Part shown: piece by piece, positions 46,221 through 57,220 of the stretch
Position numbering within the stretch: position 1 is the first letter of the stretch
Layout of the letters: each line of letters opens with the position of its first letter
Assembly (NCBI RefSeq): GCF_010389155.1
Contig: NC_057768.1
Span: 4,524,501-4,588,500 of the forward strand
From: Erigeron canadensis
Taxonomy: Eukaryota > Streptophyta > Magnoliopsida > Asterales > Asteraceae
Reading direction: 5' to 3'
DNA length: 64,000 nucleotides
Made by a program: the position numbers and the translations under genes
Notes under the pieces: model-generated
Databases searched by the model: none
What the model was told of the DNA's origin: nothing
The model's input: the letters and a program-made list of their open reading frames with translations, nothing else

Positions 46221-46635
46221 GTGGAAAGCGAAGTTGAGTGGGTTGCTCAACTAGGTTTTCTACCTAAAGATGTTGCAGAACGGTTTGCTCCATTATCGGA
46301 TGGTGCCTTTTCTGCACATTCATCTAAAAGAAGTGTTTGCTTGTGTTATATAGTGAAGGAAACAACAGCGAAGTCAGTTGAATTTGTATGTGCATCAGGC
46401 ATGTTTGTTTTAGCGCTTACCATACTCTCTACTGCAATGTCCTTCAAGCTTATCAGTTTGATATTACATAGTTATGCTTCAATTTTTTTGATTTATGTGT
46501 TATAATTTTCATATTGGTGCGCAGGGACCTAAGTTTGTGAAAATATTTAAACTTGTCTCACCATCTGTTGTCTCTGCTATATGCTCTCTTGTTGCATCAG
46601 TTGAGAGGTGCCCTGGCCCGTGGCAACTTCATGAG
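46221..46635 (+). pseudogene. Two exons of an unrecognised gene (fragment)
   Basis: Exon 46221-46385 (165 nt) follows a ...TCTCTAG acceptor and ends before GTATGT. Exon 46525-46635 (111 nt) follows ...GTGCGCAG and ends before GTAGTA. Both are phase 0, open and join in frame to 92 codons. The first reads V-E-S-E-V-E-W-V-A-Q-L-G-F-L-P-K-D-V; the second G-P-K-F-V-K-I-F-K-L-V-S-P and S-V-E-R-C-P-G-P-W. Codon regularity and splice signals make a real gene origin likely. I do not recognise the family, and no start, stop or further exons are evident, so it is either a fragment or part of a gene whose other exons I missed. Confidence 0.5.
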
Positions 46636-47278
46636 GTAGTAGTCCTTAGTTTTGTACTTTTGGCTATTCAGTTTGAAATTGGGCTACAAATGAGGCGGGC
46701 TTGAGCTATGTTTGACCTTATTAGGGTATGCTTGAAATGGACTTGGTAGATTGACAAGCCTTCATGGTGTAGCCGTGTAGGCTCTAGCTTTTCTTGAGGA
46801 AGATTCAACTTTTAAGCTCGATTCAAGTACATGAATAGATTAAATATAACATTACAAGTTAGCTTCAATATACATCCTCTGTTTATCACACTTCATGTGC
46901 TAACACTACTAAAGGTAATTATCTTATCAAACTGACCTGCAAACATTTGTTTTCCATTTTTGTTTTTACTTTAAAGAATGTAATCTCATTACAAAGGCAG
47001 TTTTATAATGATAATAATATATATTTCAGAATAAGGTGATTTAGTAGGTTGTATGTGCTAAAAGTAGAACTTGAGTCAGTGTCAAAGCATTCAACACATT
47101 TGACTTGTGTATAGATAAATAATTTGATTTGACCCAAATGGAATAAATCATAAGCCAAATCTACCAATCATACCGAACAAGTATTAATAAGGTGGTGATT
47201 TTATATATGCAACAATTATTCCAGAATTTTATGTATTAGATCCTGAATTTAGGCTAAAAACCATGTTTGATGAAAGTT
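46636..47278. other. Spacer without recognised features
   Basis: AT-rich, no gene or repeat identified. Confidence 0.35.
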
Positions 47279-47315
47279 CAGTTGAAGAGTCCAACATAAA
47301 GATGGTAGTTTTATA

Positions 47316-47460
47316 AGACCAATGTGTTGTTAAACACTTAAATAATGATAATTAGTTATACACGATGTTAGTTTAACTTTATGGACTTTTAATGCATTAA
47401 AATGTAGTTTTTAAGTGTTCTTACCGTGTTCTTATTATAAGACTGTTCTTATTTGATTGT
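47316..47460. mobile_element. Half copy of the long-TIR MITE, with a 34-bp flanking duplication
   Basis: CAATGTGTTGTTAAACACTT through TTCTTATTTGATTGT matches the right arm of the MITE at 23193-23582. A roughly 34-bp host segment (CAGTTGAAGAG...AAAGATGGTAG) occurs at 47279 and again at 47461, on either side. Confidence 0.7.
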
Positions 47461-47604
47461 CAGTTGAAGAGTTGAACATAAAGATGGTAGTTTATGTTAC
47501 TTATCCAAGAGTTTGCTACAAATTAGTTGAATCTCGATTTAACTGTTAGGAGATTAGTTAAGACTTTATTTGACTGCGCTGCTATGGCTCCCTAGTATTT
47601 CTTA

Positions 47605-47923
47605 GGGATTAGTTCCCTTAAATGTAAGAAACTTTGAACAAATGTCAAAAACTTTGAACAAATGTCTATGGTAGGAAATAACTAAAGTTGTGTGTATTGT
47701 ATGTAAACAACTTTGAAATAATGTTTATTGTATGTAAGAATTTCGTTTCAACCAATTACAATCTGACAAGTGGCACCTGTATATGGTTGCCACGTATGTT
47801 TTCTTACATACAATAAACATTTTTTCAAGTTGCTTACATACAAATATACAATACACATAACTTTAGTTTTTTTCTACTATAGACATTCAGTCAAAGATAG
47901 TTACATTTCAGGAAACTAATCCC
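47605..47923. mobile_element. MULE-type MITE, copy 1 (319 bp, TATTTCTTA duplication)
   Basis: GGGATTAG...CTAATCCC ends, flanked by the exact 9-bp repeat TATTTCTTA (47596-47604 and 47924-47932), the Mutator signature. It has a short internal duplication of AACTTTGAACAAATGTC absent from the other copies. Confidence 0.85.
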
Positions 47924-47960
47924 TATTTCTTAGTGTTACACCAGTGATGGTTTAGAGTAA

Positions 47961-48251
47961 GGGATTAGTTCCCTCGAATGTAAGAAACTTTGAACGAATG
48001 TCTATAGTAGGAAATAACTAAAGCTGTGTGTATTGTATGTAAACAACTTTGAAATAATGTTTATTGTATGTAAGAATTTCGTTTCAACCAATTACAATCT
48101 GACAAGTGACACCTGTATATGGTTGCCACGTATGTTTTCTTACATACAATAAATATTTTTTCAAGTTGCTTACATACAATACACTTAACTTTAGTTTTTT
48201 CCTACTATAGACATTCGGTCAAAGATAGTTACATTCCAGGAAACTAATCCC
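47961..48251. mobile_element. MULE-type MITE, copy 2 (291 bp)
   Basis: Same family as copy 1. Flanks TTAGAGTAA and TTAGAGTAT match at 8 of 9 positions. It is only 37 bases from copy 1 in the same orientation. Confidence 0.85.
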
Positions 48252-48260
48252 TTAGAGTAT

Positions 48261-49386
48261 TGAGCATATACACTGTATGTCATTGCTGCACATAATTACT
48301 TTGGTTCTCACCAATGACCTTTGAAGCTAAACAATGATAGGGATATCAAGTTTTCAAATTTCAAGTCAACTCCTTGTAATGATTCGTTTCCAGAATTTGA
48401 TTAGGATTGAAGTTACAGCTGGTTCGAATATCCTGAAGTCAAAAGCTGGAAAGTGGATTGCCGATAGTCCAATGCTTTTATTGATGTAAGATCAATGAAT
48501 GATAACACATCGTCAGAGCTAACTAACAAATGAAGATTTTGATCTATAAATAGAGAGAGGACGAGTTAGGAGAATAACAGATTTTCCCGCTAACTGTAGG
48601 AAGCTAGAGGCATTTAAGCTGAACACAAGGTATAGTAGGCACGCGAAAATTTTTAATCAATGACACGTGAGCGCAATTTGGATCATAACTCTCCTTCATT
48701 CAAATATAGCCTCACAATTCTAATCCCTGGATGTCGATAAGTTGTAGTATTTGATCATACATACAAGGATACAACCGTGGATTTAATGTAAATTTGTAAT
48801 AAAGACACTTGTGGATATAATTCATCAAGTAAACTAATAAGATTAATTTGCCGTCTTGTCGAGGTATCTCCAACGTAGAAGGCAACAAGACGAGTGAGGT
48901 ACTGAATGATAAATACTTAAAGTAGTGTACACCATACAAACCAAGACCCTACATCGAAATTCGTTGTCAAAGTCTAGTATTTAACCATATCATCGGTTAA
49001 AATTCCAAAGATCTGTCTTGTTTTTCATTACGTTAGATGAAAGCGGAACTTTTCCATGAAAAAATGAAAAAACAAAATAGAAGTAGAGATTCGATTGATA
49101 TGTCTATCCAGTAAGTCGCGACTATAAACAGACTCGCGACTATAGCAGGGTGGTACGCTATGCTCTTTCGCGACCCCTACTCTAATCAAAAGACTAAAGG
49201 CCCCTACTGAAGATTGAAAGGGCGAGCACTGAAATGAGAAAGGCTTGTAACTATTCCTAATAACTGTACGATGTACAGTAACTATATAAATTTTATCATA
49301 AAAGAGTCTAAATATGCCACATACATAATTGGAGCGTATAAAATAAATTGTGGTTAAACAAATGACAAAAGTAATATATGTTTAGT
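48261..49386. other. Non-coding spacer
   Basis: No supported gene. Frames are short and AT-biased. The region is unassigned. Confidence 0.35.
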
Positions 49387-49395
49387 TATAATAAA

Positions 49396-49686
49396 GGGAT
49401 TAGTTTCTAGGAATGTAACTATCTTTGCCCGAATGTCTATAGTAGGAAAAAACTAAAGTTATGTGTATTGTATGTAAGCAACTTGAAAAAATGTTTATTG
49501 TATGTAAGACTACATACGTGGCAACCATATACAGGTGCCACTTGTCAGATTGTAATTGGTTGAAACGAAATTCTTACATACAATAAACATTATTTCAAAT
49601 TTGCTTACATACAATACACACAACTTTAGTTATTTCCTACTAGAGACATTCGTTCAAAGTTTCTTACATTCTAAGGAACTAATCCC
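49396..49686. mobile_element. MULE-type MITE, copy 3 (291 bp, TATAATAAA duplication)
   Basis: Same family, inserted in the opposite orientation. Exact 9-bp repeat TATAATAAA at 49387-49395 and 49687-49695. Confidence 0.88.
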
Positions 49687-49823
49687 TATAATAAACAGTA
49701 ATGACAAAGTTATACTGGATTTACCTTAAAATTTTACAATCACATCAAATTCGTAACTTGTAAGCATAGTGGATGATGACAAATTGTCTTGTGATTTCGG
49801 ATCGTAAACTCAAAATTTTTAAG

Positions 49824-50585
49824 TCTTCATGTTAACTATAAGACAGTTGAATTAATGACTTATTGACCAATCAAATCGCTCAATTTCATCAAATTGACTA
49901 TCTCTTAACTATAAATTAAAATTATTAATAATCTATCCACATATATTATTATATTAGTATTTATATTAATTTGTAGAAAAAGTCTCATTAATTTACACTT
50001 TTTTTTCCATCAATAATTTACAATTTTTAGCCCTGAATACTTAAGCTATATTTACTTTTAGCCATCAACTTGCGGACATTTTTCAAAATTTTTTAAAAAA
50101 AGTTACAAAAAGTATCTATATTTAATTTTCTAAAGTTATAATTGTCATTCAAATCAAGATTCCTAATTGTTATAAAAAATATGAAAACAATCCTAATTGT
50201 TATCTAATTATGGGTCCGCATCACCATCAAATACATATACTTGAATGTCAAGTACATGATCACAAGTATGTTTATATTTTATTTCTTAATTATCTTGTAT
50301 AATAATATCACATTATGCGTACAACTGGTTTTAAAAAATTCTATAATAGAGAAATTATTGTATCATATGTCTTGTGGAATGACTATGATAAACAGTTCCT
50401 TCAATATGTCTAAGCTAATAATGACAGTAACGAAATTGTGATTATTGTGCTACAACTTACAAAATATAACACTTAGAACCGTATATCTTCAAAATTATAA
50501 TCTTTAATTAATTAAATGTATGAACATCTAATTTGATAATATCATAAACCTCGTGTCCAGTGTTGAACACGGGTCTAAAATCTAG
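49824..50585 (+). mobile_element. Non-autonomous Helitron (762 bp)
   Basis: Starts TCTTCATGTTAACTATAAG and ends with stem GTGTCCAGTGTTGAACAC and CTAG|T at 50582-50585. It is the uninterrupted relative of the minus-strand element at 29947-32439. The base before TC is G rather than A. Confidence 0.75.
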
Positions 50586-50852
50586 TAATTTATTATAATA
50601 AGTAATATAAGTAATCAGAATTGAAGAATTGAAAAAGAAAACAGAGATAATTTTATTAATGTAATGTGTTTTTTATCTATAAGCCGAGAGTTAGAGTTTA
50701 ATTCTAAGTCTAATAAGGAAATTGACTTTATATGCAATTAAAAAAAACTAATTTAGTAAAATAAATAAATTAATAAGATACGCATCGATCAAGAATTATG
50801 CTACTTGTCGTTTCAAGAAAATCTCAATCTTGTTTTAGTTTATTGGTAGATG

Positions 50853-50874
<22 letters not shown>

Positions 50875-50899
<25 letters not shown>

Positions 50900-51072
50900 A
50901 AAGTGAGTGTGAGACTGTTAAGCACCAAACTTGGGTGAAAAACCCCTCACATACCAATATTTAATATTTTGAATAAATATTTGGCCCACATGATTTTTAT
51001 AGTGTAAAAAAAGGTATGTAAGGGGTTTTTCATCCAACTTAGGTGCCTAACAACTTCATATTCTCTTCCCCC
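50875..51072. mobile_element. MITE related to 5971-6160
   Basis: Arms pair through GTTAAGCACCAAACTTGG / CCAACTTAGGTGCCTAAC and AAAAACCCCTCACATACC / GGTATGTAAGGGGTTTTT. The left end has become a GA repeat; TATATATA flanks both sides. Confidence 0.65.
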
Positions 51073-51099
51073 ATATATATATGCCTAAAACATAAAATA

Positions 51100-51381
51100 G
51101 AGTTAATTGCAGTAATCATCCTTGTGGTTTACACATTTTCGTGATTTTCATATCTTAAAGTTATTTTTAGTGGATTCAGTCTTTGATCTTTACTTTTTTA
51201 ACACCTTACCTCCTTGGATGCAAAACACGAAAAGTATGCAAACTTTTTTAGTACTTTATATTCCTTAAAAGGATATTATCCACTAAAAAAAGTATAAATC
51301 AAGGACGAAATATCTAAAATATAACTTGAGATGAAAACCACGAAAATGTGTAAACTAGGTGTTGATTTGTGCAATTAACTC
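51100..51381. mobile_element. MULE-type MITE (282 bp, CATAAAATA duplication)
   Basis: Ends GAGTTAATTGC and GCAATTAACTC, flanked by exact 9-bp CATAAAATA (51091-51099 and 51382-51390). The long arms share TTTACACATTTTCGTG and its inverse. Confidence 0.85.
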
Positions 51382-51390
51382 CATAAAATA

Positions 51391-51954
51391 AATTAAAATA
51401 AATGCAAGTTGTTCGGTACAACATCTAGCAGTAGTCTAAAAATTAATACCTTCCGCAGATATACAGAAGACAGAAATCACACTGAAATTAGTTCCCCGGA
51501 AAGCACTTTACTTGGAAGAAGTTAAATTTTGTTGATTTCATAAGTAATCATGAAACTAACTTCTGACTTACTGATGGTCACCATGCAAGTTCGTACATTG
51601 ATCTTTATTTGAATACCATTCCCATTTGATGATTTGCATAACCATAATCACTATATGCGCGCTGGTCTTAAGTTGAGAAGCATTATTATGGACCACTAGT
51701 ATATATATCAAATTAATTTGAAGACATTTCATCAAAAGATTCTTGTAGAAATTTTGCATAACCAGACAACAAAGTTGAAATCATAAGGCCTACCGATTGA
51801 AAGACTTGTTCAAGTTGAATTAGTCTCACGGTTAGAAATACCGATAGCCCAGATACAAACGTACATCTGATACCTGCTAATGCGAGTATATATATTGGTT
51901 ACAAGTGTGAATGGTTTATTATAGCAAGTAGACATATATGTTCAATTAAAGAGA
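51391..51954 (+). promoter_or_regulatory. Upstream region of the receptor-like protein gene
   Basis: A TATATATATTGG element at about 51889-51900 lies about 60 bases before the start codon and could be the TATA box. No other element could be assigned. Confidence 0.3.
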
Positions 51955-54900
51955 ATGAGTTCTTTAAATATGTTGCTACACTTATTTCTTTTAGCACTTT
52001 TCATCTGTTGTGCTTCTTCTTCTTCTTCTTATCTGAATACCAGCACTGTTTATAAATGCTCTCCACAGCAAAAACTTACTTTGGTTCTTTTTAAACAAAG
52101 CCTTACCTCTATCAACTTTTCAATCGATAGTCCCAGATATTCTCCATGTCAAGTTTGGCTAGGTTCTACGGGTTATTATCCAATTATGATGGATTGGAAC
52201 ACTAGCGCAGATTGTTGTGAGTGGGACAGAGTGACTTGCGACCACTCTACCGGTGATGTTATCGGTCTAGACCTTAGATGTGGTATGCTACAAGGTACCA
52301 TCCATTCCAACACGTCCCTCTTCAATCTTCCCCGCCTTCAAAGACTCGCCCTGGGTTACAATGATTTTAGTGGTTCTCAACTTCCACGTGAAATTGGTAA
52401 GCTCTCAAATACTCTCACACTTCTCGACATGTCTTATGGTGGGTTTTATGGCCAAGTTCCAATGGACATCACACTTCTTCATAAGTTGGTGTATCTCGAT
52501 CTGTCTTGGAATACATTCAATTTTGAACCTCATGCTTTCATTAATCTGCTTCAAAATTCTACTACTTTGGAAGAACTTTCGCTTTCATCTGTCAATATAT
52601 CTTCATTTTTACCTACTAATCTTAATATATCTTCTTCTTCTTTAAAAATACTAAATCTTCACCAGACTGGATTGCAAGGAAACTTACCTGTTAACATTTT
52701 TAAACTTCAATCTTTGGAAATACTCGACTTATCCCTTAACAGTTTAGCAGGCCAAGTCCCTTGGGAAGTCTCACTTCTTCCAAAATTAGTTTCACTTGAT
52801 CTTTGTGGGAGACTGTATTGTAATTTGAGCATTAAACCTCATAGTTTTAACGGTCTCCTTCAAAATTCTACTCTACTGAGACACCTTGGGGTTACTGGTG
52901 TTAATATAGGTATCTTGCCAACATATCTTACTATATCTTCTTCCTCTTTGAAAACATTGAATCTTCGTGGTACTGGTTTGCATGGGAAATTACCTCTTAA
53001 CATCTTCAATCTTCAGTATTTAGAAGGGCTCGAAATGTCAGGAAACCCTAACCTTACTGGTTCACTGTCCATAGTTACCCCCAGCACAACCATCCCTCCT
53101 CTTACATTCTTAGGTCTATCATCCACCAACTTATCCGGAGAGATCCCTGACTCAATCGGACGATTAAAGTCTTTAAGGTACCTGGTTCTCTCACATTGTG
53201 GTTTTAGCGGGTCCATTCCCCAATCTATAGGTAGCCTCTCATATCTTATCTATCTAGACTTATCAAATAACAAACTCAATGGGATGTTGCCATCTTCGCT
53301 ATTTTCTCTTCGATCATTAGAACAGTTATCCCTTGCTTATAATCAATTTGCTGACCATATTGATGTCCATGACAAAGTGCCCAATCTTCATACATTTTGT
53401 CAACTAACCAACCTCACTGCCCTAGACCTTTCACATAATAACTTGAGCGGTCGCTGGGAGTTGGATGCATTGTTATCGAGTCTCACAAGCCTTAAAAACC
53501 TCATTCTCTCCTACAGCGGCGTGTCTGTTATGACCAATGATGCTAATTATCATGTCAACCCAAATTTGGAGGTCTTAAGTTTAGCCTCTTGCAAGATAAA
53601 GGTGTTTCCCGATTCCCTAAGATCCATGAGAAATCTTCAATATTTAGATCTATCCAGGAACGAAATCCATGGCCACATTCCTCACTGGGCTGGGGTGATG
53701 GGAGGTAGCCAGTTGAAGGTTTTGAGTCTCTCAAATAACTTTATAACAGGCTTGCCACTTTTTCAGTGGTATGGACTCCAAGAACTACAACTTTCATCCA
53801 ACCTGATTCAGGGACCATTCCCTCGATCAATTTGCAATTTGAGCAATCTAATGTTTATCGATGTGTCAAATAATAGCTTCGATGGAGTGATTCCACAATG
53901 CATTGGAAATATCACCCATTCTCTTCGTGTCATGAATCTGGGGAATAATTTTTTCCAAGGAACCATACCAAATGCATTCATGGACTGTGGAAGATTACAA
54001 GGGCTTATTATGAATGGAAATGAACTAGAAGGAGGGTTGCCAAGTTCCTTGTCCAAATGTCAATCCTTGGAAGTAATTGATTTGGGAAACAATCAATTAA
54101 ATGGTACATTCCCGTACTGGTTAGGATCTCTTCCAAAACTGCAGGTTGTCGTCCTCAAGTCAAACAACTTCCATGGCATCATTGAAACCCCTTCTACAAT
54201 AAAAGTGCCATTCCAAAGTTTACGAGTTCTTGACATTTCTCAAAATTGGTTTGTAGGCCAACTCCCTCAAAAATACTTCCAAAACTTCAATGCCATGAAA
54301 GTTTTAGGAATGAAGAGAACAAAACAAGAATATTTGTATTATTCTATCACTTTCACAGTGAAAGGAGTAGAGCAGCGTTTTCAAAAAATTTTAGTTGAAT
54401 ACACAATTATTGATTTATCGGATAACAGATTTGAAGGAGAGATTCCAAGTATTATCGGAAGTCTTAACTCAATGATAGTGCTCAATTTATCCCGCAACAG
54501 TCTCACTGGTCAAATTCCACATGCTCTAGGGGATCTTTCAGAGATTGAATCATTAGATCTGTCTTGTAACCAGCTCACAGGAGAGATCCCTCAAAGCCTT
54601 GTGGACTTGACGTTTCTTGAATACTTAAATCTCTCCCAAAACCATCTCATGGGTCGCATTCCAGTTGGAAATCAGTTTAACACATTTGGAAGTAGCTCAT
54701 TTTCCGGGAACCCAAAACTTTGTGGTCTTCCATTGCCTAAAAGGTGCCATGAGAATGTCGAAGGTGATGCAGATGACGATGAAGAAGAGAATTGGTTTAC
54801 ATGGAGAGTGGTGACGTTGGGATATGGCTGTGGGACTCTAATTGGATTAGTAATGGGATATTTCATGTTGTCAACCGGAAGACCAATGTGGTTCAATGCA

Positions 54901-54972
54901 ATTTTTGATGCATGGGAGCATATGATCTTAAAGAACAGAAACAAGAAAAGATGCATATATATAGGAAGATGA
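51955..54972 (+). CDS. LRR receptor-like protein (RLP), Cf-9/9DC type, 1005 aa
   Basis: Single exon. A hydrophobic signal peptide (about 1-22) leads to an LRRNT_2 cap with Cys35 and the C-C-E-W-D-R-V-T-C motif. About 28-30 extracellular leucine-rich repeats follow, with the plant pattern L-x-x-L-x-L-x-x-N-x-L-x-G-x-I-P and many N-x-S/T sites. A non-LRR island (around M-K-V-L-G-M-K to V-E-Q-R-F-Q-K) sits before the last four repeats, as in Cf-type RLPs. Then come the C-cap (G-N-P-K-L-C-G-L-P-L), an acidic D-D-D-E-E-E stretch, one membrane helix (about 950-972, with a G-x3-G-type motif) and a short basic tail without kinase. Family members sit in the plasma membrane and sense pathogen or developmental ligands through SOBIR1/BAK1-type partner kinases. 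The ligand cannot be predicted. Length is normal and no damage is seen. Confidence 0.92.
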   Translation: MSSLNMLLHLFLLALFICCASSSSSYLNTSTVYKCSPQQKLTLVLFKQSLTSINFSIDSPRYSPCQVWLGSTGYYPIMMDWNTSADCCEWDRVTCDHSTGDVIGLDLRCGMLQGTIHSNTSLFNLPRLQRLALGYNDFSGSQLPREIGKLSNTLTLLDMSYGGFYGQVPMDITLLHKLVYLDLSWNTFNFEPHAFINLLQNSTTLEELSLSSVNISSFLPTNLNISSSSLKILNLHQTGLQGNLPVNIFKLQSLEILDLSLNSLAGQVPWEVSLLPKLVSLDLCGRLYCNLSIKPHSFNGLLQNSTLLRHLGVTGVNIGILPTYLTISSSSLKTLNLRGTGLHGKLPLNIFNLQYLEGLEMSGNPNLTGSLSIVTPSTTIPPLTFLGLSSTNLSGEIPDSIGRLKSLRYLVLSHCGFSGSIPQSIGSLSYLIYLDLSNNKLNGMLPSSLFSLRSLEQLSLAYNQFADHIDVHDKVPNLHTFCQLTNLTALDLSHNNLSGRWELDALLSSLTSLKNLILSYSGVSVMTNDANYHVNPNLEVLSLASCKIKVFPDSLRSMRNLQYLDLSRNEIHGHIPHWAGVMGGSQLKVLSLSNNFITGLPLFQWYGLQELQLSSNLIQGPFPRSICNLSNLMFIDVSNNSFDGVIPQCIGNITHSLRVMNLGNNFFQGTIPNAFMDCGRLQGLIMNGNELEGGLPSSLSKCQSLEVIDLGNNQLNGTFPYWLGSLPKLQVVVLKSNNFHGIIETPSTIKVPFQSLRVLDISQNWFVGQLPQKYFQNFNAMKVLGMKRTKQEYLYYSITFTVKGVEQRFQKILVEYTIIDLSDNRFEGEIPSIIGSLNSMIVLNLSRNSLTGQIPHALGDLSEIESLDLSCNQLTGEIPQSLVDLTFLEYLNLSQNHLMGRIPVGNQFNTFGSSSFSGNPKLCGLPLPKRCHENVEGDADDDEEENWFTWRVVTLGYGCGTLIGLVMGYFMLSTGRPMWFNAIFDAWEHMILKNRNKKRCIYIGR

Positions 54973-55560
54973 AATTTGTTATTAGAAAAAGGTATGTAAT
55001 GAACATGTTTTTCTTTTTCTCCAAATTGTGCAATACAATTAAACTTGTTATAATTTTTGTTTTATCCAGGTAAAGAGTTTTGGGCGCACTTGGACCTTCG
55101 GAATCATGTAGATTCATATTTCTAGTCCGTTTGGAATTACATTGTAATTTTAGTACATTGTTGTTAGGATTTATTGCTTAGTTTGTAGAGTGGATACTAT
55201 GTGTTAATACAAGAACTTTAGAATCTATAAATAATCTTCCTTGATACATCGTTCAAAGACACGCAATCCCGCCAAAATATAGTATAGCAAGACAACAGTC
55301 AAGCGTCGTGAACCTCTATAAGAAATGCTCTATCAATTTTATAGAGCATATCTTGAACAAGTTGATTGCAATAATGCTACACAATGGTAAACTATGGAAC
55401 CAATGTTACCCAGCACGGCAGCATGGCCACACTGCCTTCTTCCTCTTTAATGTGATGCTCTAAATTGAAATAACTAAAAAAAAGAAAGAAAAAAAAAAAA
55501 AAAAAAAGCCGGTAGCGTCATCCTATCATACATTCAACTTAATTAGCCTTTGTTGTATCT
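54973..55560. other. 3' region of the RLP gene and spacer
   Basis: Likely 3' UTR followed by non-coding sequence. A second GT...AG-like pair (AAAAG|GTATGT at about 54990, TTATCCAG near 55070) could be a 3' UTR intron. No further gene seen; a poly-A run lies near 55480-55507. Confidence 0.35.
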
Positions 55561-55569
55561 TCTACATAA

Positions 55570-57220
55570 CTAGTTACATTACCCGGGCTTCGCCCCGGAA
55601 GACATAACGTTGTTTTCGAAAACCTTGTACACACGGGAGATAGACTCGTTTGTTTTTTGTTTAAACGCATGTCCGAAAATGTATGATAGAGTACAAATGT
55701 AAAATATATATGTTTAATTGAAAAAAAAATGTGGCAAAACGGAAAAAAAAAAAATGAAAACATACTAAAACTATAATATTATATGTGAAATATGAAAAGA
55801 AATGGAATATATCATATAAATCAATGTAGAAACTGTACAAAATAGAAAGACAGATTAACGCGGATATCATATTAACTTTGTACAATATATTGTAAAAAGC
55901 CAAAAACAATTTAAAGAACGACAACTTTAGTTAAAAGTATAAAGCAAAAGTAAAAACGTAAAACAAATAAACAAACTCATTTGAGTAAAATGGACATGAT
56001 TTGCATTAGTTTTTTGTAACTCTCTACACTAAAATACCATCCAACGATGGTTAACACCCATTTGAGAAAAAAGACTTAACTCTTAGTTAGAAAAAAGGAC
56101 CTCATTTTCATCCGTTATTGTTAACCGTTAGAAACTCAAACAAAAATTAACGGCCATTAAAAAAGAGGACTACTGTTGCAATATATTAAACGACATGGAC
56201 TAATAATGCTGAAAAATTCGTTAAAAACTCAAACAGAATGTAACGATCGTTAAAAAAGAGGACTGTTATTGCAAACTATTAAACAACAGGGACTGATGTT
56301 GTTGAAAAACATGGACGCACGGATTTCAAGTAACGCTATTTTGTCCCCGGGAGACATTACGTAACATGTAAACATGTGCAAAGTTATAAAAAAAATGAAA
56401 TTTTCGTGGCAAAAGTTAAAAAGTAAAAAGTTATGTGATAAAAAGTAAAGAAAATGAAAAGTTGGTGGCTGAAGTTGAAAAAATAAAAGTATAAAAAGTA
56501 AATAAAACAGAAATTTTGTGTGGAAAGTAGAAGAAATAAAAGTGATGTGACAAAAAGTAAAAGGACAAAACTTCGTAAATTTGTGTGATAATAAGTAAAG
56601 AGAATGAAACTTTCATGACAAAAGTTAGAAAAACGAAAGTTTTAAAAGTAAATAACACAAAAATTTCGTGCAAGAAATAAAAGGAATAAAAGTTATGTGA
56701 CAAAAAGTAAAATTTAAAAGTTTCTGTGATAAAAAAGTAAAAAGAATGAATTTTCGTGACAGAAATTAGAAAAACAAAAGTTTAAAACTAAATAAACCAA
56801 AGCTTTCGTGCCAAAAGTAAAAGAAATTAAATTTATGTGACAAAAAACTTAAAAGTTAAAAATTTCCGTCATAAAAAGTAAAAAAAATAAACTTTCGTGG
56901 CAAAATTTAGAAAAACATATGTTTAAAAACTAAATAAAACAAAAATTTCATGCTAAAAGTAAAAGAAATTAAAGTTATGTGACAAAAGTTGAAAGGTTAA
57001 AGTTATATGGTAAAGATTTAGAAACCTAAAGTTAAAAGGTTAAAGTTAGCTGATAGGGACCATTGTTGTAACAAATGTAACGACAGGGACTATAATCGCA
57101 GGAAAAACTTAACATCCATTAGCTGATGAGGACCATTGCTGCAACAAATTTAACAACAAGGACTAAAAGTGTTGAAAATGTGTAGCGTATGCAAAAGATG
57201 CATGGTTTTTAGTATATATA
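55570..57220 (-). mobile_element. Helitron with internal AAAGTTATGTG-type repeats
   Basis: The minus-strand 3' end has stem CCGGGGCGAAGCCCGGG and CTAG|T at 55573-55570. The interior 56390-57020 is a long run of degenerate units (GTGACAAAAAGTAAA, AAAATGAAACTTTCGTG) shared with 24363-25290. Blocks with GGACTATTGTTGCAA-like sequence occur near 56160-56300 and 57050-57170. The 5' border near TTAGTATATATAGTAATTAG is approximate. Confidence 0.55.
56390..57020. repeat. Degenerate tandem repeat inside Helitron
   Basis: Roughly 60-base units alternating AAAGTTATGTGA, AAAAAGTAAA and TTTCGTG. They are open on the minus strand (56431-56703), giving a Phe/Ser-rich frame that is a by-product of the repeat. 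Confidence 0.65.

Noticed and set aside
56431..56703. Phe/Ser-rich 90-codon minus-strand frame
   Set aside because: Product of the A/T-rich tandem repeat inside the Helitron.
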